Below, piece after piece: positions 43,067 through 51,446 of a stretch of 64,000 nucleotides of DNA (positions within the stretch are counted from its first letter, which is position 1; every line of letters begins with the position of its first letter). Source of the stretch: an uncultured Lachnospiraceae bacterium (GTDB lineage Bacteria > Bacillota > Clostridia > Lachnospirales > Lachnospiraceae); contig CANQRW010000005.1 of the NCBI GenBank assembly GCA_947626365.1, positions 37,061 through 101,060 on the forward strand, in the 5' to 3' direction. The notes under the pieces are model-generated. The model was given only the letters and a program-made list of their open reading frames with translations. It was not told the DNA's origin and searched no databases. Made by a program: the position numbers and the translations under genes.

Positions 43067-44356
43067 ATGTCTAATTACAAATTTGAAACTCTCCAGCTTC
43101 ACGTTGGCCAGGAAACCCCGGATCCGGCTACAGATTCCAGGGCCGTCCCCATTTACGCGACCACATCCTATGTATTCCATGACTGTGCCCACGCAGCCGC
43201 CCGCTTCGGTCTGGCTGATGCCGGCAACATCTACGGCCGTCTGACCAATTCCACCCAGGACGTACTCGAGAAAAGAGTCGCCGCCCTGGAAGGCGGCACA
43301 GCTGCCCTTGCCCTTGCTTCCGGAGCCGCTGCCATCACCTATACCCTGGAGGCTCTGGGACAGAACGGCGGCCATTTTGTGGCCCAGAAAACCATCTACG
43401 GCGGCAGCTATAACCTGCTGGCCCACACGCTTCCGAACTTTGGGATCACCGCTGCCTTTGTCAACATTCACGATCTGGCTGAGGTAGAGGCGGCGATCCA
43501 GGACAATACCAGAGCCATCTATATTGAGACCCTGGGAAATCCCAACAGCGATATCCCGGACATCGACGCTCTGGCGGAGCTTGCCCACCGGCACGGGCTG
43601 CCTCTGGTGGTAGACAACACCTTTGGCACTCCCTTCCTGATCCGTCCCATTGAACACGGAGCCGACATTGTGGTTCATTCCGCCACCAAATTCCTGGGCG
43701 GACACGGCACTACCTTGGGCGGCATCATCGTAGATTCCGGCAAATTTGACTGGGCGGCCAGCGGCAAATACCCGGCTATCGCTGAGCCGAATCCCAGCTA
43801 CCACGGCGTATCCTTCGTCAAAGCCGCAGGTCCGGCTGCTTTTGTCACCTACATCCGCGCCATTCTCCTTAGGGATACCGGCGCCACCATTTCTCCCTTT
43901 GCCGCGTTCCTCCTTCTTCAGGGGATTGAGACGCTGTCCCTCAGGATCGAGCGGCATGCGGAGAACACGAAGAAGGTGATCGAATTCCTCAGCGGCCATC
44001 CCCAGGTTGAGAAGGTCAACCATCCTTCTCTTCCGGACCATCCGGATCACGCCCTGTACGAGAGGTATTTCCCCAACGGCGGCGGTTCCATTTTTACCTT
44101 TGAGATTAAGGGAGGCGCGGCGGAAGCCCACAAGTTCATCGACAGCCTGCAGATCTTCTCTCTGCTGGCCAATGTGGCCGATGTCAAGAGCCTGGTCATC
44201 CACCCGGCGACTACCACTCACAGCCAGCTGACAGAGGAGGAACTTCTCGACCAGGGAATCCGCCCCAATACCATCCGGCTTTCCATCGGCACCGAGCATA
44301 TCGACGATATCATTGCCGATCTGGAACACGGATTTGAGGCTGTCAGCGCGTCATAA
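43067..44356 (+). CDS. metY: O-acetylhomoserine sulfhydrylase (PLP-dependent)
   Basis: A 429-residue Cys/Met-metabolism PLP enzyme making homocysteine from O-acetylhomoserine and sulfide. Signatures: N-terminal FETLQLHVGQETPDPATDSRAVPIYATTSYVF, YGRLTNSTQDVLEKR, and the PLP-lysine segment VVHSATKFLGGHGTTLGGI (Lys about 209). The C-terminal VKSLVIHPATTTHSQL is typical of MetY. ATG 43067 is preferred to the TTG nine bases upstream. First gene of metY-cysK-rrf2. Confidence 0.95.
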   Translation: MSNYKFETLQLHVGQETPDPATDSRAVPIYATTSYVFHDCAHAAARFGLADAGNIYGRLTNSTQDVLEKRVAALEGGTAALALASGAAAITYTLEALGQNGGHFVAQKTIYGGSYNLLAHTLPNFGITAAFVNIHDLAEVEAAIQDNTRAIYIETLGNPNSDIPDIDALAELAHRHGLPLVVDNTFGTPFLIRPIEHGADIVVHSATKFLGGHGTTLGGIIVDSGKFDWAASGKYPAIAEPNPSYHGVSFVKAAGPAAFVTYIRAILLRDTGATISPFAAFLLLQGIETLSLRIERHAENTKKVIEFLSGHPQVEKVNHPSLPDHPDHALYERYFPNGGGSIFTFEIKGGAAEAHKFIDSLQIFSLLANVADVKSLVIHPATTTHSQLTEEELLDQGIRPNTIRLSIGTEHIDDIIADLEHGFEAVSAS

Positions 44357-44433
44357 ACGCCGGTATCTGCGCGAACACCAATCCGCGTTAAATCGCAGTC
44401 AATATCCATATCAATAAAAAGGAGTAAGCTATC

Positions 44434-45363
44434 ATGAAAGTTTATCAGAATGCATCCGAACTCATCGGCAAAACCCCTCTTCTGGAGCTGACCCACATTG
44501 AGAAAAAATATGAGCTGAAAGCGAAAATTCTCGCGAAGCTGGAGCATTTCAATCCCGCAGGTTCCGTAAAAGACCGTATCGCCAGGGCAATGATCGACGA
44601 CGCGGAAGCCGCCGGAAAATTAAAACCCGGCTCCGTCATCATCGAGCCCACCAGCGGCAATACCGGAATCGGCCTGGCGTCCGTAGCCGCGGCAAAGGGA
44701 TACCGCCTCATCATCGTTATGCCGGATACCATGTCCGTAGAACGCCGCCAGCTGATCAAGGCTTACGGCGCGGAGCTTGTACTGACGGAAGGCTCCAAGG
44801 GAATGAAGGGGGCAATCGCCAAGGCAGATGAGCTTGCGGCGCAGATTCCGGACAGCTTTATCGCCGGTCAGTTTGTAAACCCCTCCAACCCCAAGGCCCA
44901 TCGGGAAACCTCCGGTCCTGAGATTTACGAGGACACCGACGGAACCGTGGACGTCTTTGTCGCCGGTGTGGGAACCGGCGGCACCATCACCGGCGTAGGC
45001 GAGTATCTGAAATCCAAAAAGCCGGACGTGAAGGTGGTGGCTGTGGAGCCGGCCTCTTCCGCCGTCCTCTCCACCGGCATTTCCGGAGCTCACAAGATTC
45101 AGGGAATCGGAGCTGGTTTTGTGCCTGATGTGCTGAACACCTCCATCTACGATGAAATCATCGCCGTAGAAAATGATGACGCCTTTGCCACCGGAAAGCT
45201 GATTGGACAAAGCGAGGGCATCCTTGTAGGAATTTCCTCCGGAGCCGCCGCATGGGCCGCGATCCAGCTGGCCAAACGTCCGGAAAACGAAGGCAAGACC
45301 ATTGTCGTGCTGCTTCCGGATACCGGCGACCGTTACCTGTCAACGCCTCTGTTCGCCGAATAG
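44434..45363 (+). CDS. cysK: Cysteine synthase A (O-acetylserine sulfhydrylase)
   Basis: A 309-residue PLP enzyme making cysteine from O-acetylserine and sulfide. PLP-lysine motif NPAGSVKDRIA (Lys about 43), substrate loop PTSGNTGIGLA (about 70-80), and phosphate loop GVGTGGTITGVGEYL (about 177-191). The C-terminal EGILVGISSGAA is also canonical. AAAAAGGAG ribosome binding site. It lies 77 bases after metY and 15 before the Rrf2 gene. Confidence 0.96.
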   Translation: MKVYQNASELIGKTPLLELTHIEKKYELKAKILAKLEHFNPAGSVKDRIARAMIDDAEAAGKLKPGSVIIEPTSGNTGIGLASVAAAKGYRLIIVMPDTMSVERRQLIKAYGAELVLTEGSKGMKGAIAKADELAAQIPDSFIAGQFVNPSNPKAHRETSGPEIYEDTDGTVDVFVAGVGTGGTITGVGEYLKSKKPDVKVVAVEPASSAVLSTGISGAHKIQGIGAGFVPDVLNTSIYDEIIAVENDDAFATGKLIGQSEGILVGISSGAAAWAAIQLAKRPENEGKTIVVLLPDTGDRYLSTPLFAE

Positions 45364-45378
45364 CCGGAGGCACCGCTG

Positions 45379-45819
45379 ATGATGATTTCCACAAGAGGAC
45401 GCTATGCCCTGCGTGTGATGCTGGATCTGGCGGAAAACCAGAATGACGGTTATATCGCCATGAAGGAAGTCGCCAGGCGGCAGGAAGTGTCTCTCAAATA
45501 TATTGAGCGGATCATGCCTGTTCTCGCCAAAAACAACTACGTGGAAGGAATCCACGGCAAAGGCGGCGGATACCGGCTGGTCCGGCCGCCCCAGGAATAC
45601 CGGGTAGGCGATATCCTGAGACTGACGGAAGGCGACCTGGCACCCGTCGCCTGTCTGGAATGCGGCGCCCGGCCCTGTCACAGGGCCGAAGACTGTAAAA
45701 CGCTTCCCATGTGGACTGAGCTCTATCATCTGGTCAGCAATTATTTTGATCAGATTACGCTGGCGGATCTGTTAAAACCAGCGGTTCGGAATCAAACTGC
45801 TGATACTGACATAGGATAG
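45379..45819 (+). CDS. Rrf2-family regulator of the sulfur operon
   Basis: A 146-residue regulator. Winged helix (MISTRGRYALRVMLDLA, VSLKYIERIMPVLAKNNYVEGIHGKGGGYRLVRPP) followed by three cysteines in CLECGARPCHRAEDC (about 92-106), a likely Fe-S or thiol sensor. Its position as last gene of metY-cysK and resemblance to CymR/IscR suggest feedback control of cysteine synthesis through the palindrome at 43022-43040. GGAGG is 8 bases before the first ATG. Confidence 0.93.
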   Translation: MMISTRGRYALRVMLDLAENQNDGYIAMKEVARRQEVSLKYIERIMPVLAKNNYVEGIHGKGGGYRLVRPPQEYRVGDILRLTEGDLAPVACLECGARPCHRAEDCKTLPMWTELYHLVSNYFDQITLADLLKPAVRNQTADTDIG

Positions 45820-45894
45820 CTTTATAAAGTCAAGTTGAGATATCTATTTTCTTATTTTTACAAATAATGAAATGTTAATTGTCCCACGATGCAG

Positions 45895-45925
45895 GAATGC
45901 CGCAGACCCGAAATCTGCGGCATTC
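45895..45925. terminator. Bidirectional hairpin between rrf2 and the GGGtGRT gene
   Basis: A 12-bp perfect stem (45895-45906 with 45914-45925), 7-base loop, followed on the plus strand by TTATATC. It lies between convergent genes and could serve both. Confidence 0.7.
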
Positions 45926-45951
45926 TTATATCACTCGATCAATACTCGGTC

Positions 45952-46962
45952 TTAGAACTTTCCTGCCTTGGCAGCTTCCTCGATGGAAACGGCAACCGCA
46001 ACGGTCATGCCCACCATGGGGTTGTTGCCGGCACCGATAAGGCCCATCATCTCTACGTGAGCAGGCACGGAAGAGGAACCTGCGAACTGTGCGTCAGAAT
46101 GCATACGTCCCAGAGTATCGGTCATACCGTAGGAAGCCGGACCTGCAGCCATGTTGTCGGGATGCAGGGTACGTCCTGTGCCGCCGCCGGAAGCTACGGA
46201 GAAGTACTTCTTGCCTTTCTCCTGGCACTCCTTCTTGTAGGTGCCTGCTACCGGATGCTGGAAACGGGTGGGGTTGGTGGAGTTGCCGGTGATAGACACG
46301 TCAACGCCCTCTTTCCACATGATGGCAACGCCCTCGCGGACGTCATTGGCGCCGTAGCAGTTTACCTTGGCGCGAAGGCCATCGGAGTAGGACTTTCTCC
46401 AAAGCTCTTTCACTTCGCCGGTGTAGTAGTCCATCTCAGTCTCTACATAGGTGAAGCCGTTGATTCTGGAGATGATCTGAGCAGCGTCCTTGCCCAAACC
46501 GTTCAAGATAACACGAAGAGGTTTCTGACGGACCTTGTTGGCCTTCTCCGCGATGCCGATGGCGCCCTCCGCGGCCGCGAAGGACTCATGTCCGGCCAGG
46601 AACGCGAAGCAGTCGGTACTCTCTTCCAGAAGCATCTTGCCCAGGTTGCCGTGGCCCAGACCAACCTTACGCTGATCGGCTACGGAACCGGGGATACAGA
46701 AGGACTGAAGGCCCTCGCCGATGGCAGCGGCTGCATCGGAAGCCTTGCGGCAGTTCTTCTTGATAGCGATAGCTGCGCCTACGGTGTAGGCCCATTTTGC
46801 GTTCTCAAAGCAGATAGGCTGAATGCCTTCCACCATCTTATATACGTCCAGGCCGGCATCCTTGGTGATCTTCTCAGCTTCCTCGATGGAAGCGATGCCA
46901 TAGCTGTTCAGGACTTCATTGATCTGTTTGATACGTCTCTCATAGGATTCAAATAATGCCAT
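45952..46962 (-). CDS. GGGtGRT-family protein, function unknown
   Basis: A 336-residue protein of the conserved but uncharacterised GGGtGRT family, named for the motif seen here as SGGGTGRTLHPDN (about residue 268). Other notable stretches are GLGHGNLGKMLLEESTDCFAFLAGHESFA, VNCYGANDVREGVAIMWKEGVDVSITGNST and a C-terminal GLIGAGNNPMVGMTVAVAV. No known catalytic fold is obvious; the cysteines and glycine-rich motif could bind a cofactor. It lies downstream of an NifU-like scaffold gene in the same orientation, the usual arrangement of this family, which suggests an Fe-S-linked role. Confidence 0.88.
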   Translation of the reverse strand: MALFESYERRIKQINEVLNSYGIASIEEAEKITKDAGLDVYKMVEGIQPICFENAKWAYTVGAAIAIKKNCRKASDAAAAIGEGLQSFCIPGSVADQRKVGLGHGNLGKMLLEESTDCFAFLAGHESFAAAEGAIGIAEKANKVRQKPLRVILNGLGKDAAQIISRINGFTYVETEMDYYTGEVKELWRKSYSDGLRAKVNCYGANDVREGVAIMWKEGVDVSITGNSTNPTRFQHPVAGTYKKECQEKGKKYFSVASGGGTGRTLHPDNMAAGPASYGMTDTLGRMHSDAQFAGSSSVPAHVEMMGLIGAGNNPMVGMTVAVAVSIEEAAKAGKF

Positions 46963-47052
46963 GATTATGTATTTCCCTCCTTAATTATTATTCACGGGAA
47001 ACGCGAAGAGCCTGCCCCGCTTTATCGGGCACTCCGCTGCGCTCCGTTTGCT

Positions 47053-47745
47053 TTATTCCATTCGGGGATCGATGATCTTTACTGCGTCCGCAACGCGGCC
47101 GTACTGTCCCTGGGCCTTCTCCCATGCAGTGTTGGGATCGTCGCCCTTCTTGATGAAGTCTGTCATCTTGCCAAGGCTTACGAACTTGTAGCCGATGATC
47201 TGATCGTCGGCGTCAAGAGCGATACCGGTTACATAGCCTTCTGCCATCTCCAGATAGCGGGGGCCTTTCTTCAGAGTTCCGTACATGGTTCCCACCTGAG
47301 AACGAAGTCCCTTGCCCAGGTCCTCCAGTCCGGCGCCGATAGCCAGGCCTTCCTCAGAGAACGCGCTCTGGCTTCTGCCGTAGACGATCTGAAGGAACAG
47401 CTCTCTCATAGCGGTATTGATTGCATCACATACAAGGTCAGTATTCAGAGCTTCAAGAATGGTCAGTCCGGGAAGGATCTCGGCGGACATGGCAGCGGAG
47501 TGAGTCATGCCGGAGCAGCCGATGGTCTCCACCAGAGCCTCCTGGATAATGCCTTCCTTAACATTCAGGGTCAGCTTGCAGGCGCCCTGCTGAGGAGCAC
47601 ACCAGCCGATGCCGTGGGTCAGACCGGAAATATCGGAAATCTCTTTGGATTTTACCCATTTCGCTTCTTCCGGAATCGGAGCGGCACCATGGTGAACGCC
47701 CTGTGCAACATTGCACATTTTTTCAACTTCATGTGAATAGATCAT
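47053..47745 (-). CDS. Iron-sulfur cluster assembly scaffold-like protein (partner of GGGtGRT)
   Basis: A 230-residue NifU/IscU-N-like protein. Cysteine positions that could hold a cluster are IGWCAPQQGAC (about 48-58), TIGCSGMTHSA (about 74-84) and DLVCDAIN. The C-terminal roughly 80 residues are family-specific. The start follows AAGGAGTTTTATC. Transcribed before the GGGtGRT gene, separated by 90 bases with a small GC-rich hairpin. The true biochemical role of the pair is not known. Confidence 0.85.
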   Translation of the reverse strand: MIYSHEVEKMCNVAQGVHHGAAPIPEEAKWVKSKEISDISGLTHGIGWCAPQQGACKLTLNVKEGIIQEALVETIGCSGMTHSAAMSAEILPGLTILEALNTDLVCDAINTAMRELFLQIVYGRSQSAFSEEGLAIGAGLEDLGKGLRSQVGTMYGTLKKGPRYLEMAEGYVTGIALDADDQIIGYKFVSLGKMTDFIKKGDDPNTAWEKAQGQYGRVADAVKIIDPRME

Positions 47746-47771
47746 GATAAAACTCCTTTCGATAAGTAATG

Positions 47772-47808
47772 ATTGTAATACAATATACTCCCATTTATTT
47801 TCTCACAA
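47772..47808 (-). promoter_or_regulatory. Promoter and palindrome upstream of the scaffold-GGGtGRT pair
   Basis: Minus-strand TTGTGA (47803-47808), 17-base spacer, TATTGT (47780-47785). A perfect ATTGTA-A-TACAAT palindrome (47772-47784) overlaps the -10, so a repressor could compete with polymerase. Confidence 0.55.
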
Positions 47809-47834
47809 AAACCGCCAATAGTCCAGCGGTTTTT
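47807..47834 (-). terminator. Terminator of the D,D-carboxypeptidase gene
   Basis: A 9-bp stem AAAAACCGC/GCGGTTTTT (47807-47815 with 47826-47834), loop of 10, T-rich on the minus strand. It lies 94 bases past the stop. Confidence 0.7.
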
Positions 47835-47927
47835 GGAAAATTTCGTCAGAATTTTGTCAACCTGCCGCTTCTCTCCGCCTGCCGCGGTCCGGGGGCGAAA
47901 TACGGTTCTCCTCAGCCCCTTACCGGC

Positions 47928-49391
47928 CTAACGCCTGCGCCGGGAGCCGCCTCCGCTTTTCCTGTAATTCCGGTTCCGTTCCTCCAGCATCCGGTCAAAT
48001 TCCTGCTGGCTGTAGCCCAGTTCCCGGAGCCGCTGCCGCTGCCTCGCCCGCCTTCTGGCCCGCTCGATCTGAATCTGCCGCTGCCGGTACCAGACAAAAA
48101 ACACGATCAGGCACACCGCCGCCAGGAAAAGGATCATGCCGATAGCCAGGGGCCAGTTCTCAGAGATTGCCTGGATCACCACCGGCTTGGAATCTCCTGC
48201 CGACGCCTCCACCAGCGGATCGCCTACCTCCCCGTCCACGCGGACGCGAAGCTGCTTTGTATAAATATAAGCGGTGCCTACCTGACGGTCATCATAGGTG
48301 TATTTCAGCATCCCCACAGCCATGCTGGGACTTCCCGCCGGAACCTCCGCGGAAAAAGTCCGCTCCGCATCCGCGAATTCCGCCCCGTTGGGCAGGGATA
48401 TGTACTCCTGCTGGCTGAGATACAATTCGTCTGCCGGGTAGGAAGTGCCGCTCATCTCAAAAGATTCCTGCTCCTGAAGGAACGACTCCTTATCATACAC
48501 CGGGACATCCTGGAAGGCGGCGTATCCGTAATCGATCAGATTCTTGCCGTCCAGATAATATTGAGGCTGGCTTCCTTTCAGCACTACGGAGATCATGCCG
48601 CGGCCATTCCGCACAGCGTAAGTCACCAGGGTATTGCCCGCCACAGAGGTATATCCGGTCTTGCCGGCCGTGGCTCCCTCAAGATAATACTGGCTGGATG
48701 TGTCCGTAGTTCGGAGAAGCCGATGTTCCACGGCGATGGTGAGTCCCGCCGGATTGTTCTTGGTCGGGGGAATCGTATAATTCCTGGTGGACGCCACCTC
48801 AAGAACCGTCTCATTCTGAAAGGCGGCTCTTGCGATAATAGCCATATCGTAAGCCGTCACATACTGCTCCGTACTGTTCAGTCCCGACGGATTGGCAAAA
48901 TGGCTTTCCCCACAGCCCAGCTCGCCGATCTTCTGATTCATCATCTCCACAAAGCCGTCCCTGCTTCCGCCCACATGCTCCGCCAGCGCATTGGCAGCCT
49001 GGTTGCTGGAACGCAGAAGAAGGGCGTGAAGGCAATCCCTCACTGACAGGACGTCCCCCTCATCCAGCGCCAGGGCGTTGCCGCTGCCGGACTCCACATC
49101 ATAGACCGCGGCGTGGGAAAATGTGACCATCTCGTCAAGATCCGTATGTTCCGCCACCACCAGCGCCGTAAGCAGCTTGGTGATGCTGGCCGGGGCATAG
49201 GCCACATGAATATTCTGACCAAAAAGGACTGCGCCGGTATTGGCATCCATCACAATTCCGGCCTCCGCCATGATTCCCATATCCGAAGGCCATGCCGGCT
49301 TTGCCTGGGCCGTCATAACTCCGCCGTTGAGAACCATTGATAAAGCCAGCGCAAAACCGAGTATTCTTTTCCCTGTATGTCCAATTTCCAT
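47928..49391 (-). CDS. D-alanyl-D-alanine carboxypeptidase (PBP5/DacF type)
   Basis: A 487-residue penicillin-binding protein trimming peptidoglycan stem peptides. A signal peptide is cleaved near residue 30 (TAQAKPAW). Catalytic motifs: S69-I-T-K72, S128-S-N130 and K244-T-G246. The PBP5-type C-terminal beta domain (about 290-410) is followed by a membrane segment (about 432-454) and a very basic Arg/Gln-rich cytoplasmic tail. A TM anchor replaces the usual amphipathic helix. In sporulating Firmicutes such enzymes act in cell wall or cortex maturation. Confidence 0.94.
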   Translation of the reverse strand: MEIGHTGKRILGFALALSMVLNGGVMTAQAKPAWPSDMGIMAEAGIVMDANTGAVLFGQNIHVAYAPASITKLLTALVVAEHTDLDEMVTFSHAAVYDVESGSGNALALDEGDVLSVRDCLHALLLRSSNQAANALAEHVGGSRDGFVEMMNQKIGELGCGESHFANPSGLNSTEQYVTAYDMAIIARAAFQNETVLEVASTRNYTIPPTKNNPAGLTIAVEHRLLRTTDTSSQYYLEGATAGKTGYTSVAGNTLVTYAVRNGRGMISVVLKGSQPQYYLDGKNLIDYGYAAFQDVPVYDKESFLQEQESFEMSGTSYPADELYLSQQEYISLPNGAEFADAERTFSAEVPAGSPSMAVGMLKYTYDDRQVGTAYIYTKQLRVRVDGEVGDPLVEASAGDSKPVVIQAISENWPLAIGMILFLAAVCLIVFFVWYRQRQIQIERARRRARQRQRLRELGYSQQEFDRMLEERNRNYRKSGGGSRRRR

Positions 49392-49473
49392 GCAACCAGT
49401 CTCTCTTTCCGTCCTTGTGTCGGTATCCTGTGTAAAATGACTTCTGCATCGGCATCAGCCGGAAATCCGTTCT

Positions 49474-50763
49474 CTAATTCACAACTCTTCGAACCGCCAT
49501 GATGCTGCGGTAGGTGGCCGTGCTGACCTTGATGCCTGTGGCGGCGTTGCTGGCATGAACGATCTGGCCGTTGCCGATATAGATTCCCACATGCCCCGCA
49601 TAGCAGATAATATCGCCGGCCTGGGCCTGGCTGTAGTCCACGCCGGTTCCCACGGAGCGCTGCTCCGACGAGGTTCTGGGCAGGCTGTAGCCAAAATGTT
49701 TATAGACAGACTGTACAAATCCGGAACAATCCGCTCCGTTGGTCAGACTGGTTCCTCCGTATACGTAAGGATTTCCTACAAACTGGAGCGCGTAATCCGC
49801 CACAGACCTTCCCGCTGCCGTACCGCCGCTGCTCTTGGTCGTCGTCTTGGAAGAACTGCTTCCGGGACCCGAACTGCTGCGAGCGCTGGAGGTGGGACCG
49901 GAGCTGCTGGTGGAATTGCCGGAGCTGTTATTTCCGGCTGCCGCCTGCTGTCTCTTCTGCTCCTCCTCCCGCCGTTTGCGCTCTTCTTCCTCGCGCTTTT
50001 TGCGCTCTGCCTCCTCAACCTTCCGGATCTGCTCATTCTTCTGGGCAATGGTCTGGGTATATGCGGCCGCGTTCGCCCTGGCCTGGGCCAGCTGAGCATC
50101 AAAATTGGCAATCTCCGTCCGTTTCTTGGAAATCATGGACTCCAGATTGTTCTGATGCTCCTCATACTCCACCTTCATGCCTTCCATCTCGGCCATCTCT
50201 TCGTCCAGCTGTTCCTGATATTCCTGAACCTGGCGCTTGGTCTCCTGGTACTCCAGAAGCTTCTGCCGGTCATAATTGTAAATATTTTCTATGTACTGGC
50301 TCTTATTCAGAAGCTCCGACATGCTCTTCACTCTTAAAAGCACGTCCAGGAACTCTGTATCGCCCTTCTCATACATATATTTGATCCGCTTCTTCATGGA
50401 CTCGTATTGCTCTCTCTCCCGGACCTTGGCGGCATCGTAATCTGCCTGAGCCTGAGCGATCTCCACATCCTTGGCGTCCATATCGGCTTCCAGAAGAGCG
50501 ATCTCGGAAAGCAGGTCCGTCAGCTCCGCGTTCAGGCCCTCTACCGCTTCCTGGGCCGCGTCCTTATTGGCTTCCGCCTCCTGGGCCGCGGCATTGGCCT
50601 TATTAAGCCCCTGCTGGGCTTCGTCCCTCTCCTTCTCTATCTTCGCCTTGCTGGTGGCCAGGACAGACGCCGGGCTTCCCGCGGCAATAGCGCCGGCGCA
50701 CAGCAGACAGGCGATCTGCCTGCCTCTTTTTCTCAGAAATTTCAGTCTCTTGTCACAACGCAT
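49474..50763 (-). CDS. NlpC/P60 peptidoglycan hydrolase with coiled-coil domain (PcsB-like)
   Basis: A 429-residue secreted protein. A signal peptide (about 1-37, ASVLA) is followed by a long coiled coil (about 38-265, e.g. AQEAEANKDAAQEAVEGLNAE). An Arg/Glu/Gln stretch, a Ser/Gly/Thr linker (about 285-318) and a C-terminal NlpC/P60 domain complete it. The catalytic set is Cys346 (ADCSGFVQ), His391 (GHVGIY) and His403. The coiled coil probably docks to FtsEX-like regulators, as in PcsB/CwlO; ftsEX is not in the window. Start at 50763 behind AGAGGAG; the upstream extension is rejected because it would put charged residues before the signal. Confidence 0.93.
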   Translation of the reverse strand: MRCDKRLKFLRKRGRQIACLLCAGAIAAGSPASVLATSKAKIEKERDEAQQGLNKANAAAQEAEANKDAAQEAVEGLNAELTDLLSEIALLEADMDAKDVEIAQAQADYDAAKVREREQYESMKKRIKYMYEKGDTEFLDVLLRVKSMSELLNKSQYIENIYNYDRQKLLEYQETKRQVQEYQEQLDEEMAEMEGMKVEYEEHQNNLESMISKKRTEIANFDAQLAQARANAAAYTQTIAQKNEQIRKVEEAERKKREEEERKRREEEQKRQQAAAGNNSSGNSTSSSGPTSSARSSSGPGSSSSKTTTKSSGGTAAGRSVADYALQFVGNPYVYGGTSLTNGADCSGFVQSVYKHFGYSLPRTSSEQRSVGTGVDYSQAQAGDIICYAGHVGIYIGNGQIVHASNAATGIKVSTATYRSIMAVRRVVN

Positions 50764-50885
50764 CTTATATAATCTCCTCTTTGGGTCGCTTTCCATTTTC
50801 ATACAGACGGCTCGCCTTTGTACGTGCCGCTGTTTTCCTTACGTCAATATGCAAATAAAGCGCCAGTGACACTTTGTTTGCATTT

Positions 50886-51380
50886 TTACTTCTGTCTCCT
50901 CACATATCTCCGAAAGGTATAGCACAGATTAAAATACGTCAGTTCATCGCTTTCCAGATCCATCTGCCATTCCGGATCCCTATCCAGATTATGCAGAAAA
51001 GTATCCGCGTGATACACATAATCGATATACGTAATATGGGCCGTATCGCAGTAGGGAAGGAATTCCCTGTAAATCTCCGCCCCTCCCATAACGAATACAT
51101 CCCGGGACGGAACATCCTTCACCTGCGCCAGCGCCTCTTCCACGCTTCTGCAGACGACGGTCCCCTTCACAGAAAATCCGGGATTTCTGGACAATACAAT
51201 ATTGGTCCTCTTGTGAAGAGGCTGACCTCCCGGCAGGCTCTGAAGGGTCTTTCTTCCCATGATGACCGTTTTTCCTGCCGTCTCCTCGCGGAACAGCTGC
51301 TTGTCCGCCGGAATCGATACCAGAAGCCGCCCGCCTTTGCCGATCGCCCAGTTTCTGTCCACTGCGGCAATGATATTCAT
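50886..51380 (-). CDS. folA: Dihydrofolate reductase
   Basis: A 164-residue NADPH-dependent enzyme reducing dihydrofolate. It opens MNIIAAVDRNWAIGKGGRLL (Met20-loop region), with the active-site acid in IPADKQLFR (Asp26), VIMGRKTLQSLPG and the cofactor motif VFVMGGAEIYREF. The C-terminal DRDPEWQMDL is less conserved. It lies 66 bases after the ThyX-like gene on the same strand, linking the two in folate and thymidylate metabolism. Confidence 0.95.
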   Translation of the reverse strand: MNIIAAVDRNWAIGKGGRLLVSIPADKQLFREETAGKTVIMGRKTLQSLPGGQPLHKRTNIVLSRNPGFSVKGTVVCRSVEEALAQVKDVPSRDVFVMGGAEIYREFLPYCDTAHITYIDYVYHADTFLHNLDRDPEWQMDLESDELTYFNLCYTFRRYVRRQK

Positions 51381-51446
51381 ATCCTTCCTCCCGCTGTCAA
51401 AATTCCTTTCCTCAGCCGTCTTTCCGACGCGGCATCTCCCAGGCGC

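Noticed and set aside
42953..44329. Minus-strand 458-residue frame opposite metY
   Set aside because: metY on the plus strand has the PLP lysine segment and promoter; the antisense frame has no motif or start signal.
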